This document shows positions 1 to 6,877 of a stretch of 64,000 bases of DNA, piece after piece. Position numbers and translations under genes: made by a program. How positions within the stretch are numbered: the first letter of the stretch is position 1; every line of letters starts with the position of its first letter. The DNA comes from Candidatus Zixiibacteriota bacterium. GTDB taxonomy: Bacteria > Zixibacteria > MSB-5A5 > GN15 > JACZUZ01. The notes beneath the pieces were generated by a model. The model saw only the letters and a list, made by a program, of their open reading frames with translations, ran no database searches and was not told the DNA's origin. The stretch lies in NCBI GenBank assembly GCA_024280835.1, contig JAJRPJ010000011.1, positions 1 through 64,000 of the forward strand. Direction: 5' to 3'.

Positions 1-126
1 CTGCCCGGCATCGCTCGTTTAGTAGGAGAGCCAAGCTACGGATTTCTCGCTCTTCTGCCTCTTCTTGCGGCTGTTGTATGGCGTGTCAGGAGAAAGAAAG
101 CGGAACAAGAGAAGCCTTTGGCATGA
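1..126 (+). CDS. C-terminal end of a membrane-anchored protein (partial)
   Basis: Frame 1 is open from the window edge to a TGA at 124-126 and gives 41 residues. It holds one hydrophobic stretch (FLALLPLLAAVVW) followed by a basic, charged tail (RVRRKKAEQEK). This is the usual C-terminal stop-transfer anchor of a secreted protein, with a short cytoplasmic tail. Nothing can be said about the extracellular part, which lies before the window. The call rests on the open frame and the membrane-anchor composition only. Confidence 0.55.
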   Translation: MPGIARLVGEPSYGFLALLPLLAAVVWRVRRKKAEQEKPLA

Positions 127-198
127 CTTTAGTAATTAGCTATTGCTCTTGAGTGGGAGGGGGCCGTTTGTCGCTCCCCACCACCGAAGGAGAGTGTG

Positions 199-300
199 AT
201 GGGATGCAATCACATGACAGGTTGTGCTTTCAAATGGGCTCTCGATGAATGGTTTCAGGAAACAATAGACAGGAGACACAACTATGCACGCATTGCTTAG
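199..300 (+). CDS. possible 33-residue leader ORF
   Basis: An ATG at 199 follows a clear Shine-Dalgarno sequence (GAAGGAG at 186-192) and opens 33 codons ending in TAG at 298-300. The peptide begins MGCNHMTGCAFKWALDEW and has two cysteines and two tryptophans but no membrane segment. It overlaps the start of the next ORF (284) by 17 bp in another frame, an arrangement typical of translational coupling. It could be a leader peptide, a small protein or chance. The ribosome-binding site is better than that of many real genes here, but nothing is recognised in the peptide. Confidence 0.3.
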   Translation: MGCNHMTGCAFKWALDEWFQETIDRRHNYARIA

Positions 301-541
301 CTACAAGGTATCCGTTTGGACTCATTTTATCAGCGGTTCGGTCATTCTGTCAGTAGTTCTTATTGCATTTGACTCGCCTGTAGTGGCTTGGTTGATTGGC
401 GGTTCTTACATGGGTTTTTCATCTCAGTTGGCGTTTGTTGAACCAGCAAACCGATCAGTTCGGCGCTTTGTTGGCGCTAGTCTTTCGGGTGGTATCACGG
501 CCGCACTTGTTGCCGCAATGTTCGAGTTTGGTTACTTGTGA
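284..541 (+). CDS. small membrane protein, unknown function
   Basis: This 85-residue protein starts at an ATG preceded by CAGGAGA. It has hydrophobic segments at about residues 15-40 (ISGSVILSVVLIAF, then VVAWLIGG) and 62-80 (FVGASLSGGITAALVAAM), so it is probably an integral membrane protein with two or three helices. A conserved-looking polar loop (FVEPANRSVRRFVG) lies between them. The family is not recognised. The downstream neighbour is a hairpin-repeat region, so it is probably not co-transcribed with the ABC genes at 806. Confidence 0.6.
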   Translation: MHALLSYKVSVWTHFISGSVILSVVLIAFDSPVVAWLIGGSYMGFSSQLAFVEPANRSVRRFVGASLSGGITAALVAAMFEFGYL

Positions 542-563
542 TAAGGACATCATGTAAAGTATC

Positions 564-611
564 GTAGGTCGGGTTCCGGAATCGCATTTATGCGATGGAG
601 AAACCCGACAT
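564..611 (+). repeat. hairpin element, family A copy 1
   Basis: The element has fixed outer arms, GTAGGTCGGGTTCC on the left and GAAACCCGACAT on the right, which pair as GTCGGGTT/AACCCGAC. Inside is a second hairpin, ATCGCA-TTTA-TGCGAT. The same arms recur at 697-742, 39699-39745, 39935-39990 and 40019-40066, mostly with different inner sequences. Confidence 0.85.
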
Positions 612-696
612 GTGACTACTCTGATTAAATGTATAGCTTCACAGATGTTTTGTCGGCGAATAGTTTTAGTCTATCAATCATATGGCTCTTGCGGAG

Positions 697-742
697 ATGT
701 CGGGTTTCTCTAGCGCTGAAGCGCTTTCGGAACCCGACCTAC
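697..742 (-). repeat. hairpin element, family A copy 2 (inverted)
   Basis: This is the reverse-complement copy of the element at 564-611. It has the same arms (ATGTCGGGTTTC and GGAACCCGACCTAC on the + strand) but a different core, built from AGCGCT repeated either side of a short loop. Together with copy 1 it makes an inverted pair 85 bp apart, in the gap before the ABC transporter genes. Confidence 0.85.
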
Positions 743-805
743 TTTACTGTTCCTGCTTCTTAGTTCACAGAATCGAATACACATCATAAGGAAGAAAACA
801 ATTCT

Positions 806-1576
806 ATGGTCAGTGTTGAATCTATTAGTCGTTCTTTTGGCTCTACCCTTGCGGTTGACTCTTTGAGTTTCAAAGTCAAAGCGGGCGAAGTGTTTGCGTT
901 GCTTGGGCCGAATGGCGCTGGGAAGACGACAACAATCAAGATGATACTTGGGATGCTTAAGTCTGACAGTGGTTCAATTACATTTCAGGGTCAGCCAGTG
1001 ACAGTTGACGACAATCAGTACAAGTCGCGGATTGGTTATGTGCCCGAGAATGGGGCTTTGTATGAGAATCTGACTGCGCGAGAGTTTTTGCATCTTGTGG
1101 GTGATTTACAGCATTGCGATCCTGAGACGATAGAACGCAAGAGCGAAGAGTTGCTTGAAGTTTTTGATCTGCTGGATGTGGCGGACAAGATGATGCGCGA
1201 GTTTTCGCGCGGTATGAAACAGAAGACATTGATTCTTTCGGCTTTGATACATGATCCTGATTTGATTATTCTCGACGAACCGTTTTCGGGTTTGGACACT
1301 AACGCGTCGGCGGTTTTCAAAGAAACGATTCGTCTCGCCGCTTCGACTGGTAAAGCTATAATTTTTTGTTCGCATGTTTTGGAAGTTGTCGAACGTTTAG
1401 TTGACAGGGCTTTGATAATCAAAGACGGCAAGGCGCTGGCTTTGGGGACTCCGCAGGAGATTATGGACGCGGCCGATATGCAAACACTAGATACAGCATT
1501 CAATTCCTTGACTGGGGCGAAGCAGGCCTCAAGCACAGCGCAGGAAGTTGTTAGTATCATCCGTGGGGAATCATGA
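806..1576 (+). CDS. ABC transporter ATP-binding protein
   Basis: This 256-residue nucleotide-binding subunit would power an ABC-2 type exporter in the inner membrane by ATP hydrolysis. Visible motifs are a Walker A (GPNGAGKTTT, about residues 34-43), a Q-loop region (IGYVPENGALYENLT), a degenerate signature (FSRGMKQK instead of LSGGMKQR), a Walker B (LIILDEP) with D-loop (SGLD), and an H-loop (FCSHVLE). The start at 806 has AAGGAAG about 10 nt upstream. It overlaps the permease gene by 4 bp (ATGA), so the two are translationally coupled. The substrate is unknown. The family covers drug, sodium and polysaccharide exporters. Confidence 0.92.
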   Translation: MVSVESISRSFGSTLAVDSLSFKVKAGEVFALLGPNGAGKTTTIKMILGMLKSDSGSITFQGQPVTVDDNQYKSRIGYVPENGALYENLTAREFLHLVGDLQHCDPETIERKSEELLEVFDLLDVADKMMREFSRGMKQKTLILSALIHDPDLIILDEPFSGLDTNASAVFKETIRLAASTGKAIIFCSHVLEVVERLVDRALIIKDGKALALGTPQEIMDAADMQTLDTAFNSLTGAKQASSTAQEVVSIIRGES

Positions 1577-3201
1577 GCGCCGTTGATGTGTCACAGAAAC
1601 TAGACCGTCGGCAATTGCGGGCGTTGTTGGGTGTTTTTCGTAAGAACGAATGGCGTGGGGGAATGAACCCACTGACACAAAAGCGCGGTGGGGCATTTTC
1701 GGGATTGTTGGGCGTCATCGGTTTGAATGTCTTCCTTTCGCTGGCGGTCACGGCTTTTATCATCAAGGCGCCTACTATGCAAAGTGGCATAATTTTGGGT
1801 GGGTTGTTTGTCTCGGTAATTGTGGCGTTTCAAGTTTTGCTGGAGTATGGCAAGACGATCATTGCGGCGGAGGATTATTCTATAATTGCGCCGTTGCCAG
1901 TCAGTTCTAAGACATTCTATATTGCTAAACAAATACATTTTCTGATGCACGTGACGGTTGTCACATTGTCATTGAGCTTGGCCCCAATAATAGGTGTGAT
2001 TGTTATCGGCGGGAGTGTCGCGCTTGGGATTGAGACGCTGATTGTGTTTTGGCTGAGTGGGGTTTTTGCAAGCCCAATGGTGTCGATTGTTTACACGCTG
2101 ATGTTGAGTACTAAACATCCTCAGAAACTTGAACGAATTCTTGGTTATGCTCAAGTGATGCTTTCGATGGTTTTCACCCTGATGTATTTTTGGTTTTCAC
2201 GTTTGATTCCGATTTTGGAGAATCTTGATATTGATGCAGTTCCGTATTTCAAATTGGCGCCGTCATATTGGTTCGCGGCTTTGTTCCGCTTGGCGCTTGA
2301 GGGCTGGCAGACTGATATGGCTTTGATTGGAATCTTGGGGATTGTTGTCTTTGCGGCGATGTATTACCTGACTGCGAATAATCTTAGTTTGACCTACGCG
2401 CAGTCATTGCTTCGGACAGGCTTGTCATCTGGTTCGATTAGAAGTACACGAAACTTTCCGTTAGCGAAGCGTCTATGGCGCCAGTACTTTGCTCCTGAGA
2501 CACGCGCGGTGTTGATGTTGATGAGAGCGCAGTTTCGCGGTGATGTCCAGTTTCGTATGCAAACTTTGGTTATGATTCCGTTTATCGTATTGTTCTTTCT
2601 TTATTTGGCATTCTCTGGCGACGGTATCTCTGATCCGTTTTTGCCGAGCGCCGAAAAAACGGCTGGGCCTTCAAATACTTTTATTGTGCTGATGATGTTG
2701 CCGATGACAATAACGATGGCGGTCTTTTATAGCGCCGCTTACAAGGCCGCTTGGATTTTTTATTCTTCGCCTATCAATCGCCTCCATGTTCTGACAGGCT
2801 CACGGACTGCCACGGCGCTTGTCTTTTTGTGTCCGTTGTTTGTTGGGCTGTCAATTCTCTTTACATACTTTTTCGGAAACCCATTTCATGCGCTTCTACA
2901 TGCGCTGTTTATTGTAATGATTATTCGCATACCTGTGGCGGTGATTGTTTTGCTCAATCCCTGCGTTCCGTTCTCACTGCCAATGGCTTCGGCTAACAAA
3001 CTTTCTTTGAAGCGAATGTTAGGTATGTTTGTCCCGATGTTTTTTTTGATTCCGGTTGTGGTCGTTGAGTATTTGGGATATGGTGGCTATTTGGGCTATG
3101 CCCTCATCCTTGGCGCCACTTTGGTTTTCATCTGGGCTCTCGGTGTCACAACTGATCCGTATCTTGAGAGACGTTTTAAAACTTGGGAGTTTTTGTCGTA
3201 G
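1573..3201 (+). CDS. ABC-2 type transporter permease
   Basis: This 542-residue polytopic membrane protein has about ten to twelve hydrophobic segments, for example VFLSLAVTAFIIKAP, TLVMIPFIVLFFLYLAF and FVPMFFLIPVVVVEYLGY. It lies 4 bp inside the end of the ATP-binding gene and is clearly its membrane partner. It is longer than the usual ABC-2 permease of about 250-400 residues and seems to hold two halves of membrane segments separated by a soluble region around residues 290-330. The N-terminus is cytoplasmic and basic. The substrate cannot be read from the sequence. No third subunit is encoded next to it. Confidence 0.85.
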   Translation: MSAVDVSQKLDRRQLRALLGVFRKNEWRGGMNPLTQKRGGAFSGLLGVIGLNVFLSLAVTAFIIKAPTMQSGIILGGLFVSVIVAFQVLLEYGKTIIAAEDYSIIAPLPVSSKTFYIAKQIHFLMHVTVVTLSLSLAPIIGVIVIGGSVALGIETLIVFWLSGVFASPMVSIVYTLMLSTKHPQKLERILGYAQVMLSMVFTLMYFWFSRLIPILENLDIDAVPYFKLAPSYWFAALFRLALEGWQTDMALIGILGIVVFAAMYYLTANNLSLTYAQSLLRTGLSSGSIRSTRNFPLAKRLWRQYFAPETRAVLMLMRAQFRGDVQFRMQTLVMIPFIVLFFLYLAFSGDGISDPFLPSAEKTAGPSNTFIVLMMLPMTITMAVFYSAAYKAAWIFYSSPINRLHVLTGSRTATALVFLCPLFVGLSILFTYFFGNPFHALLHALFIVMIIRIPVAVIVLLNPCVPFSLPMASANKLSLKRMLGMFVPMFFLIPVVVVEYLGYGGYLGYALILGATLVFIWALGVTTDPYLERRFKTWEFLS

Positions 3202-3332
3202 TTTTTGTATACCACAGTCGCAGACTCCAAATCCCTCTTGACTAGTGTGACAATTATTGTATCTTTGGGTTGGCCAGGTAACCTAACTTACTTCACCCAA
3301 GCGGCCATAACGAAAACCTTCGGAGATTGACA

Positions 3333-3476
3333 ATGAAGCTGTTTTCAATACTACTAGCGTTTTTTCTTTTCGCGACCACTACATCGAGAGCTACAACTAT
3401 CAACGTCCCCAACGACGTTGCGGGCTGGGATTGCGATAGAGGGGTATTACGATGTTCAAACCACTTTCTGTATTAG
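3333..3476 (+). pseudogene. relic of a secreted beta-helix protein (signal peptide plus first motif)
   Basis: An ORF of 47 codons begins with a perfect signal peptide (MKLFSILLAFFLFATTTSRA) and then TTINVPNDV. That is the usual start of right-handed beta-helix proteins in this group, which continue along the lines of TIQAGIDAAVDGD. Here the DNA after GTT (GCGGGCTGGGATTGCGATAG) still resembles that continuation but is out of frame, and the ORF stops inside the next gene (3452). This looks like the eroded 5' end of a lost gene. Alternatively it could be a fortuitous small secreted peptide. Confidence 0.5.
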
Positions 3477-5713
3477 CTTTCGTGTTCTTATGTGTATTTT
3501 CCATCGTCGCATTAGTGCCTGAGACTACCCAATCGGCAGTTGCCCTCTCACCCCCAATAACTTTCCCTACAAATGTGAAGCCTCATGCTATTAGCATTGA
3601 TACTTACGGAAATGACTCAACACTCTGGGCAATCGTGGGAGATCTCGGATCAGACCAAATCAGCGTTTTCAAAGATGTCGGGAACCTAAGTTTCCAACTA
3701 GTGGCGTCATATAGTAGCGGTTTAGACCCCTACGCGATTAGGTCTGGAGATTTTAATAATGATGGGGATCTTGACTTCGTCGTAGCATACTCAACATCCA
3801 ACACTGTTGTGATTCATCTTAACAACGGCAATGCCAGCTTCGACAATACTAGAACATTTGTCGGTAACGGCAAGCCTATATCTGTTGAAGTCGCAGACCT
3901 AGACAATGATGGTTCACTTGACTTCCTCGTTTGTTCTGAATTACGACCAGATGTAAAACTCTTCTTCGGTGATGGCTTCGGTGGTGTATCTTTGGAAACT
4001 ACTATAAATGTGGGAACATCGCTTTCCAGCGCTCTTCCAAGAGACTATGACGGGGATGGTAAGATCGACATTGCCGTTACAGATTATGGAGCAGGGACAA
4101 TCAACTTCCTCTACAACGACTCAAACCGCAGTTTTTCACTGACAAACTCAGTCAGTATCGGTGCAACAGTTTCAACAATCGCATCTGGTGACATTAATTC
4201 TGACGGAATACTGGACATCGCTTGCAACCTATATAGACCTGGAAAGACATTAACACTACTTTCTACAAACTCTGGCCCAACTGATAGCATTGGGCAGCAA
4301 TTCAGTATGGGATTCGAAGCAACCGACATTGAGCTTGTCGATCTCAACCTCGACGGGAAACTAGAACTTATTGCGGCACAAGGAGGTAGCTCAAGCGGCG
4401 GCAGTCTAACAATCTTCGAACAAGATTCTACAAACTCCTTTCTGCTATCAACAATCTCTAGCTACGACAGAACCAATTTCCATGTAAGAGACCTGAATGG
4501 CGATGGGTTGCCCGACATCTACGGTACTGGCTTCTTTACAAATACATTCTACATCTTACTAAACCAAAGCGCTGCTGTCCTAGTACAAGACCTAGTAGTT
4601 CAATCCAACGACATCCAGCACGTTGTTAGTCAATCGCCTACTTTCGAGTTTTCGATAACCTCAATACCAAATGTTCCTCTAGACACATTCGAAATCACCG
4701 TTGGCGCTGACACTGACTGGACCTTCGCGGAGATGTGGAACCCTGCGCCTTTTGTTTCGGCTGATACGTTTGTTACTTATGCAGGAGCGCCTCTGGTTGA
4801 TGGTTCCGCTTACTATTTGCGCTTGCGTGTGCATAACTCTTTGGTTTGGTCAGATTGGTTTGAAACTTCTTTTCGGATGAACTCTTTGCCCTCTGCGCCG
4901 AGTCTTGTTAGCCCTGATGATGCAGCAGTTGTTGGTTCTTTGAGTCCAACACTGTATGCGCAAAACTCAAGTGACGCAGAAGCCGACACTATCACCTACG
5001 TCTTCGAACTCTATGAAGACTTCAATCTGAATACTCTTATCGAAGCTGACTCAACTGTCATTGAGCAAGCCGACTCGACTGGTTGGGCGCCATTGGCGCC
5101 TCTGGCTGAGAACTCTGCGGCGTATTGGCGAGTTAAGGCCTTTGATGGATTTGAATATTCGGATTGGTCAGAGACGCGATTGTTTTGGGTCAACGCGACC
5201 AATTCGGCGCCAGCGGCGTTTACCCTTGATGCCCCATCGGATTCCACACGGGTTTACGATATGCTTCCAACTTTTCGTTGGCAGAGTTCGGGAGACAATG
5301 ACCCAGGTGATTCTGCTCTCTATCGACTCAGTGTGGCTATTGATTCTGGATTCGCCTTTGTCGCCACAGTCGACAGTCTTAGCGATACATTCTTCATCTG
5401 GGTCGACTCACTTGATTTCGCCGATGAATATTGGTGGAAAGTCGAGGCTTTTGACGCTAACGGAGCTATCACGTCACCCTCTGTGAACTTCTTCCCTACT
5501 TGGGTTCTCGGAGACGCCAATAGCGATGGTGGCGCCAATATCGCGGATGTTACTTTCTTGATAAACAGAATCTTCGGCGGCGGCATTGGCCCCAACCCAC
5601 CCAAAGCAGGTGACATCAATGGTGACTGTACAGTGAATATCGCTGATGTCACGTTCATGATAGCCAGAATTTTCACTGGCGGCGAAGCTCCAAAGATCGG
5701 GTGCGCACCCTAG
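3452..5713 (+). CDS. secreted VCBS/FG-GAP repeat protein with dockerin-like C-terminus
   Basis: This is a 753-residue exported protein. A signal peptide at residues 1-30 is followed by at least six FG-GAP/VCBS calcium-binding blades (DFNNDGDLDFVV, DLDNDGSLDFLV, DYDGDGKIDIAV, DINSDGILDIAC, DLNLDGKLELIA, DLNGDGLPDIYG), consistent with one beta-propeller. Residues of about 390-670 look like fibronectin-III or Ig-like modules (two start near APSLVSPDD and PAAFTLDAP). The last 65 residues hold two dockerin-type loops (GDANSDGGANIADVTFLI and GDINGDCTVNIADVTFMI). It lacks the NPFNP sorting domain of its neighbours. Cell-surface binding or assembly is likely; no enzyme domain is seen. Confidence 0.85.
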   Translation: MFKPLSVLAFVFLCVFSIVALVPETTQSAVALSPPITFPTNVKPHAISIDTYGNDSTLWAIVGDLGSDQISVFKDVGNLSFQLVASYSSGLDPYAIRSGDFNNDGDLDFVVAYSTSNTVVIHLNNGNASFDNTRTFVGNGKPISVEVADLDNDGSLDFLVCSELRPDVKLFFGDGFGGVSLETTINVGTSLSSALPRDYDGDGKIDIAVTDYGAGTINFLYNDSNRSFSLTNSVSIGATVSTIASGDINSDGILDIACNLYRPGKTLTLLSTNSGPTDSIGQQFSMGFEATDIELVDLNLDGKLELIAAQGGSSSGGSLTIFEQDSTNSFLLSTISSYDRTNFHVRDLNGDGLPDIYGTGFFTNTFYILLNQSAAVLVQDLVVQSNDIQHVVSQSPTFEFSITSIPNVPLDTFEITVGADTDWTFAEMWNPAPFVSADTFVTYAGAPLVDGSAYYLRLRVHNSLVWSDWFETSFRMNSLPSAPSLVSPDDAAVVGSLSPTLYAQNSSDAEADTITYVFELYEDFNLNTLIEADSTVIEQADSTGWAPLAPLAENSAAYWRVKAFDGFEYSDWSETRLFWVNATNSAPAAFTLDAPSDSTRVYDMLPTFRWQSSGDNDPGDSALYRLSVAIDSGFAFVATVDSLSDTFFIWVDSLDFADEYWWKVEAFDANGAITSPSVNFFPTWVLGDANSDGGANIADVTFLINRIFGGGIGPNPPKAGDINGDCTVNIADVTFMIARIFTGGEAPKIGCAP

Positions 5714-5727
5714 AAACTCTAATCACG

Positions 5728-5912
5728 CAGACTTTACAACTCACTCTCTCCCGAGTATATTCAGCGGCTGGCTTGGTGTAGTTGAGCTTGGCTATGGAGT
5801 TGACTTATATGCGAACATCGCTGTAAGTCGCTGAAAGACATAATGTTTCTACAGAAAATAATCTCATTATTCAACATATTGAAACCATACTAAACCAGAG
5901 TATTTATTGCAT
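5728..5912. repeat. 185-bp direct repeat, left copy
   Basis: This segment matches 6690-6874 along its whole length at a constant offset of 962 bp. By eye there are no indels and about eleven mismatches. It lies between the stop of the VCBS protein and the stop of the convergent lipoprotein gene at 5916. The right copy is the upstream region of the GlmL-like gene, so this copy is probably a displaced duplicate of that promoter region. Confidence 0.95.
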
Positions 5913-5915
5913 TCC

Positions 5916-6563
5916 TTATTTCGCTGTTGTATCGACGATTGTGTAATCAAGCAACGTCCATGAATCCCAAACCGCCGTGTCAATAGTACCGCCACCATCA
6001 GCGCCCCAATTGATTGCTGTCCGCTTGATGATACCAACATTTGGCGCTATTGCTGTAAAATTCCTTCCGCCGCCGCCCTCAAATCCGAGTCTCACGTTCC
6101 GTGAAATAAATGCGACGCCTTCGAAGACTCCAGCTGTTAGTGATGCTGTTACAATACTATCTACTGTGCTTGTGTCTCCACTGTTGTTTAACTGGCTCCT
6201 CCAACCTACATTCGAAATAAATGGGAGAATGAATTGTTCACCATTACCACTGATACATGTTACTATTGTATCATTTGCTTTACGTACCAACCCCCCATCC
6301 ATAAATTGCCTAGGAGAAAGGAATCTCCAGAGATTCGCTACTCCTCTCTCACAAGTAAAAAGAGTGTCAGTTACAATCACTGTCAGGGTATCAGTGACCA
6401 TCGTCAGTGAATCAATCCGCTCATAAACCCACCAACTACCAACCGTATTGGGAAATGGATCTGGCTTTGGATTTGGTCTACGTGAATCATTTGCGCCACA
6501 ACCGACAAAGATGGCGCCTAGCGATAACGCTGAAAACATGATGACAGAAAATATATACTTCAT
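5916..6563 (-). CDS. lipoprotein, unknown function, between direct repeats
   Basis: This 215-residue protein has a strong Shine-Dalgarno (GGAGGGG) and a lipoprotein signal peptide with lipobox FVGC at about residues 19-22, so it is probably membrane-anchored. The mature part starts with a Pro-rich linker, then FPNTVGSWWVYE and beta-rich sequence with many Thr/Asp repeats (TDTLTVIVTDTL). It resembles the small beta-sandwich lipoproteins common in FCB genomes, but no family can be named. It is transcribed against its neighbours and sits exactly between two 185-bp repeats, which suggests it arrived as an insertion. It has no obvious operon partner. Confidence 0.75.
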   Translation of the reverse strand: MKYIFSVIMFSALSLGAIFVGCGANDSRRPNPKPDPFPNTVGSWWVYERIDSLTMVTDTLTVIVTDTLFTCERGVANLWRFLSPRQFMDGGLVRKANDTIVTCISGNGEQFILPFISNVGWRSQLNNSGDTSTVDSIVTASLTAGVFEGVAFISRNVRLGFEGGGGRNFTAIAPNVGIIKRTAINWGADGGGTIDTAVWDSWTLLDYTIVDTTAK

Positions 6564-6689
6564 TGTTCCCCTCCGAAGTTTATCTCTACGGCTGAAAGAT
6601 AAACGTATTGTCTTTGATTGTCAATCGTCATTTCGTACGAATCAATTGAGGCTCGGTCAGCCAACAACCCCTGTAAGCTCGAACTTCCT

Positions 6690-6874
6690 CAGACTTTACA
6701 ACTCACTCTCTCCCGAGTATATTCAGCGGCTGGCTTGGCTTAGTTGAGCTTGGCTATGGAGTTGGCTTATATGCGGGAATCGCCGTAAGTCACTGAAAGA
6801 CATAATGTTTCTATTGAAAATAATCTCATTATTCAACATATTGAAACCATATTAAACCAGAGTATTTATTGCAT
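6690..6874. repeat. 185-bp direct repeat, right copy
   Basis: This is the second copy of the repeat at 5728-5912. It ends three bases before the preferred ATG (6878) of the GlmL-like gene and so carries that gene's whole upstream region. The repeat ends are sharp: beyond GCAT the two copies diverge immediately. Confidence 0.95.
6841..6868 (+). promoter_or_regulatory. candidate promoter for the GlmL-like gene (possibly leaderless)
   Basis: TTGAAA (6841-6846) and TATTTA (6863-6868) are separated by 16 bp. A transcript starting 7-9 bp after the -10 box would begin at or next to the ATG at 6878. No Shine-Dalgarno sequence precedes that ATG, which fits a leaderless message. The -10 match is only partial, so this is a suggestion. 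Confidence 0.28.
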
Positions 6875-6877
6875 CCT

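Noticed and set aside
1036-1560. Minus-strand ORF of 174 codons inside the ABC ATPase gene
   Set aside because: It lies opposite a gene with full Walker motifs, has no ribosome-binding site and its composition is that of an antisense shadow.
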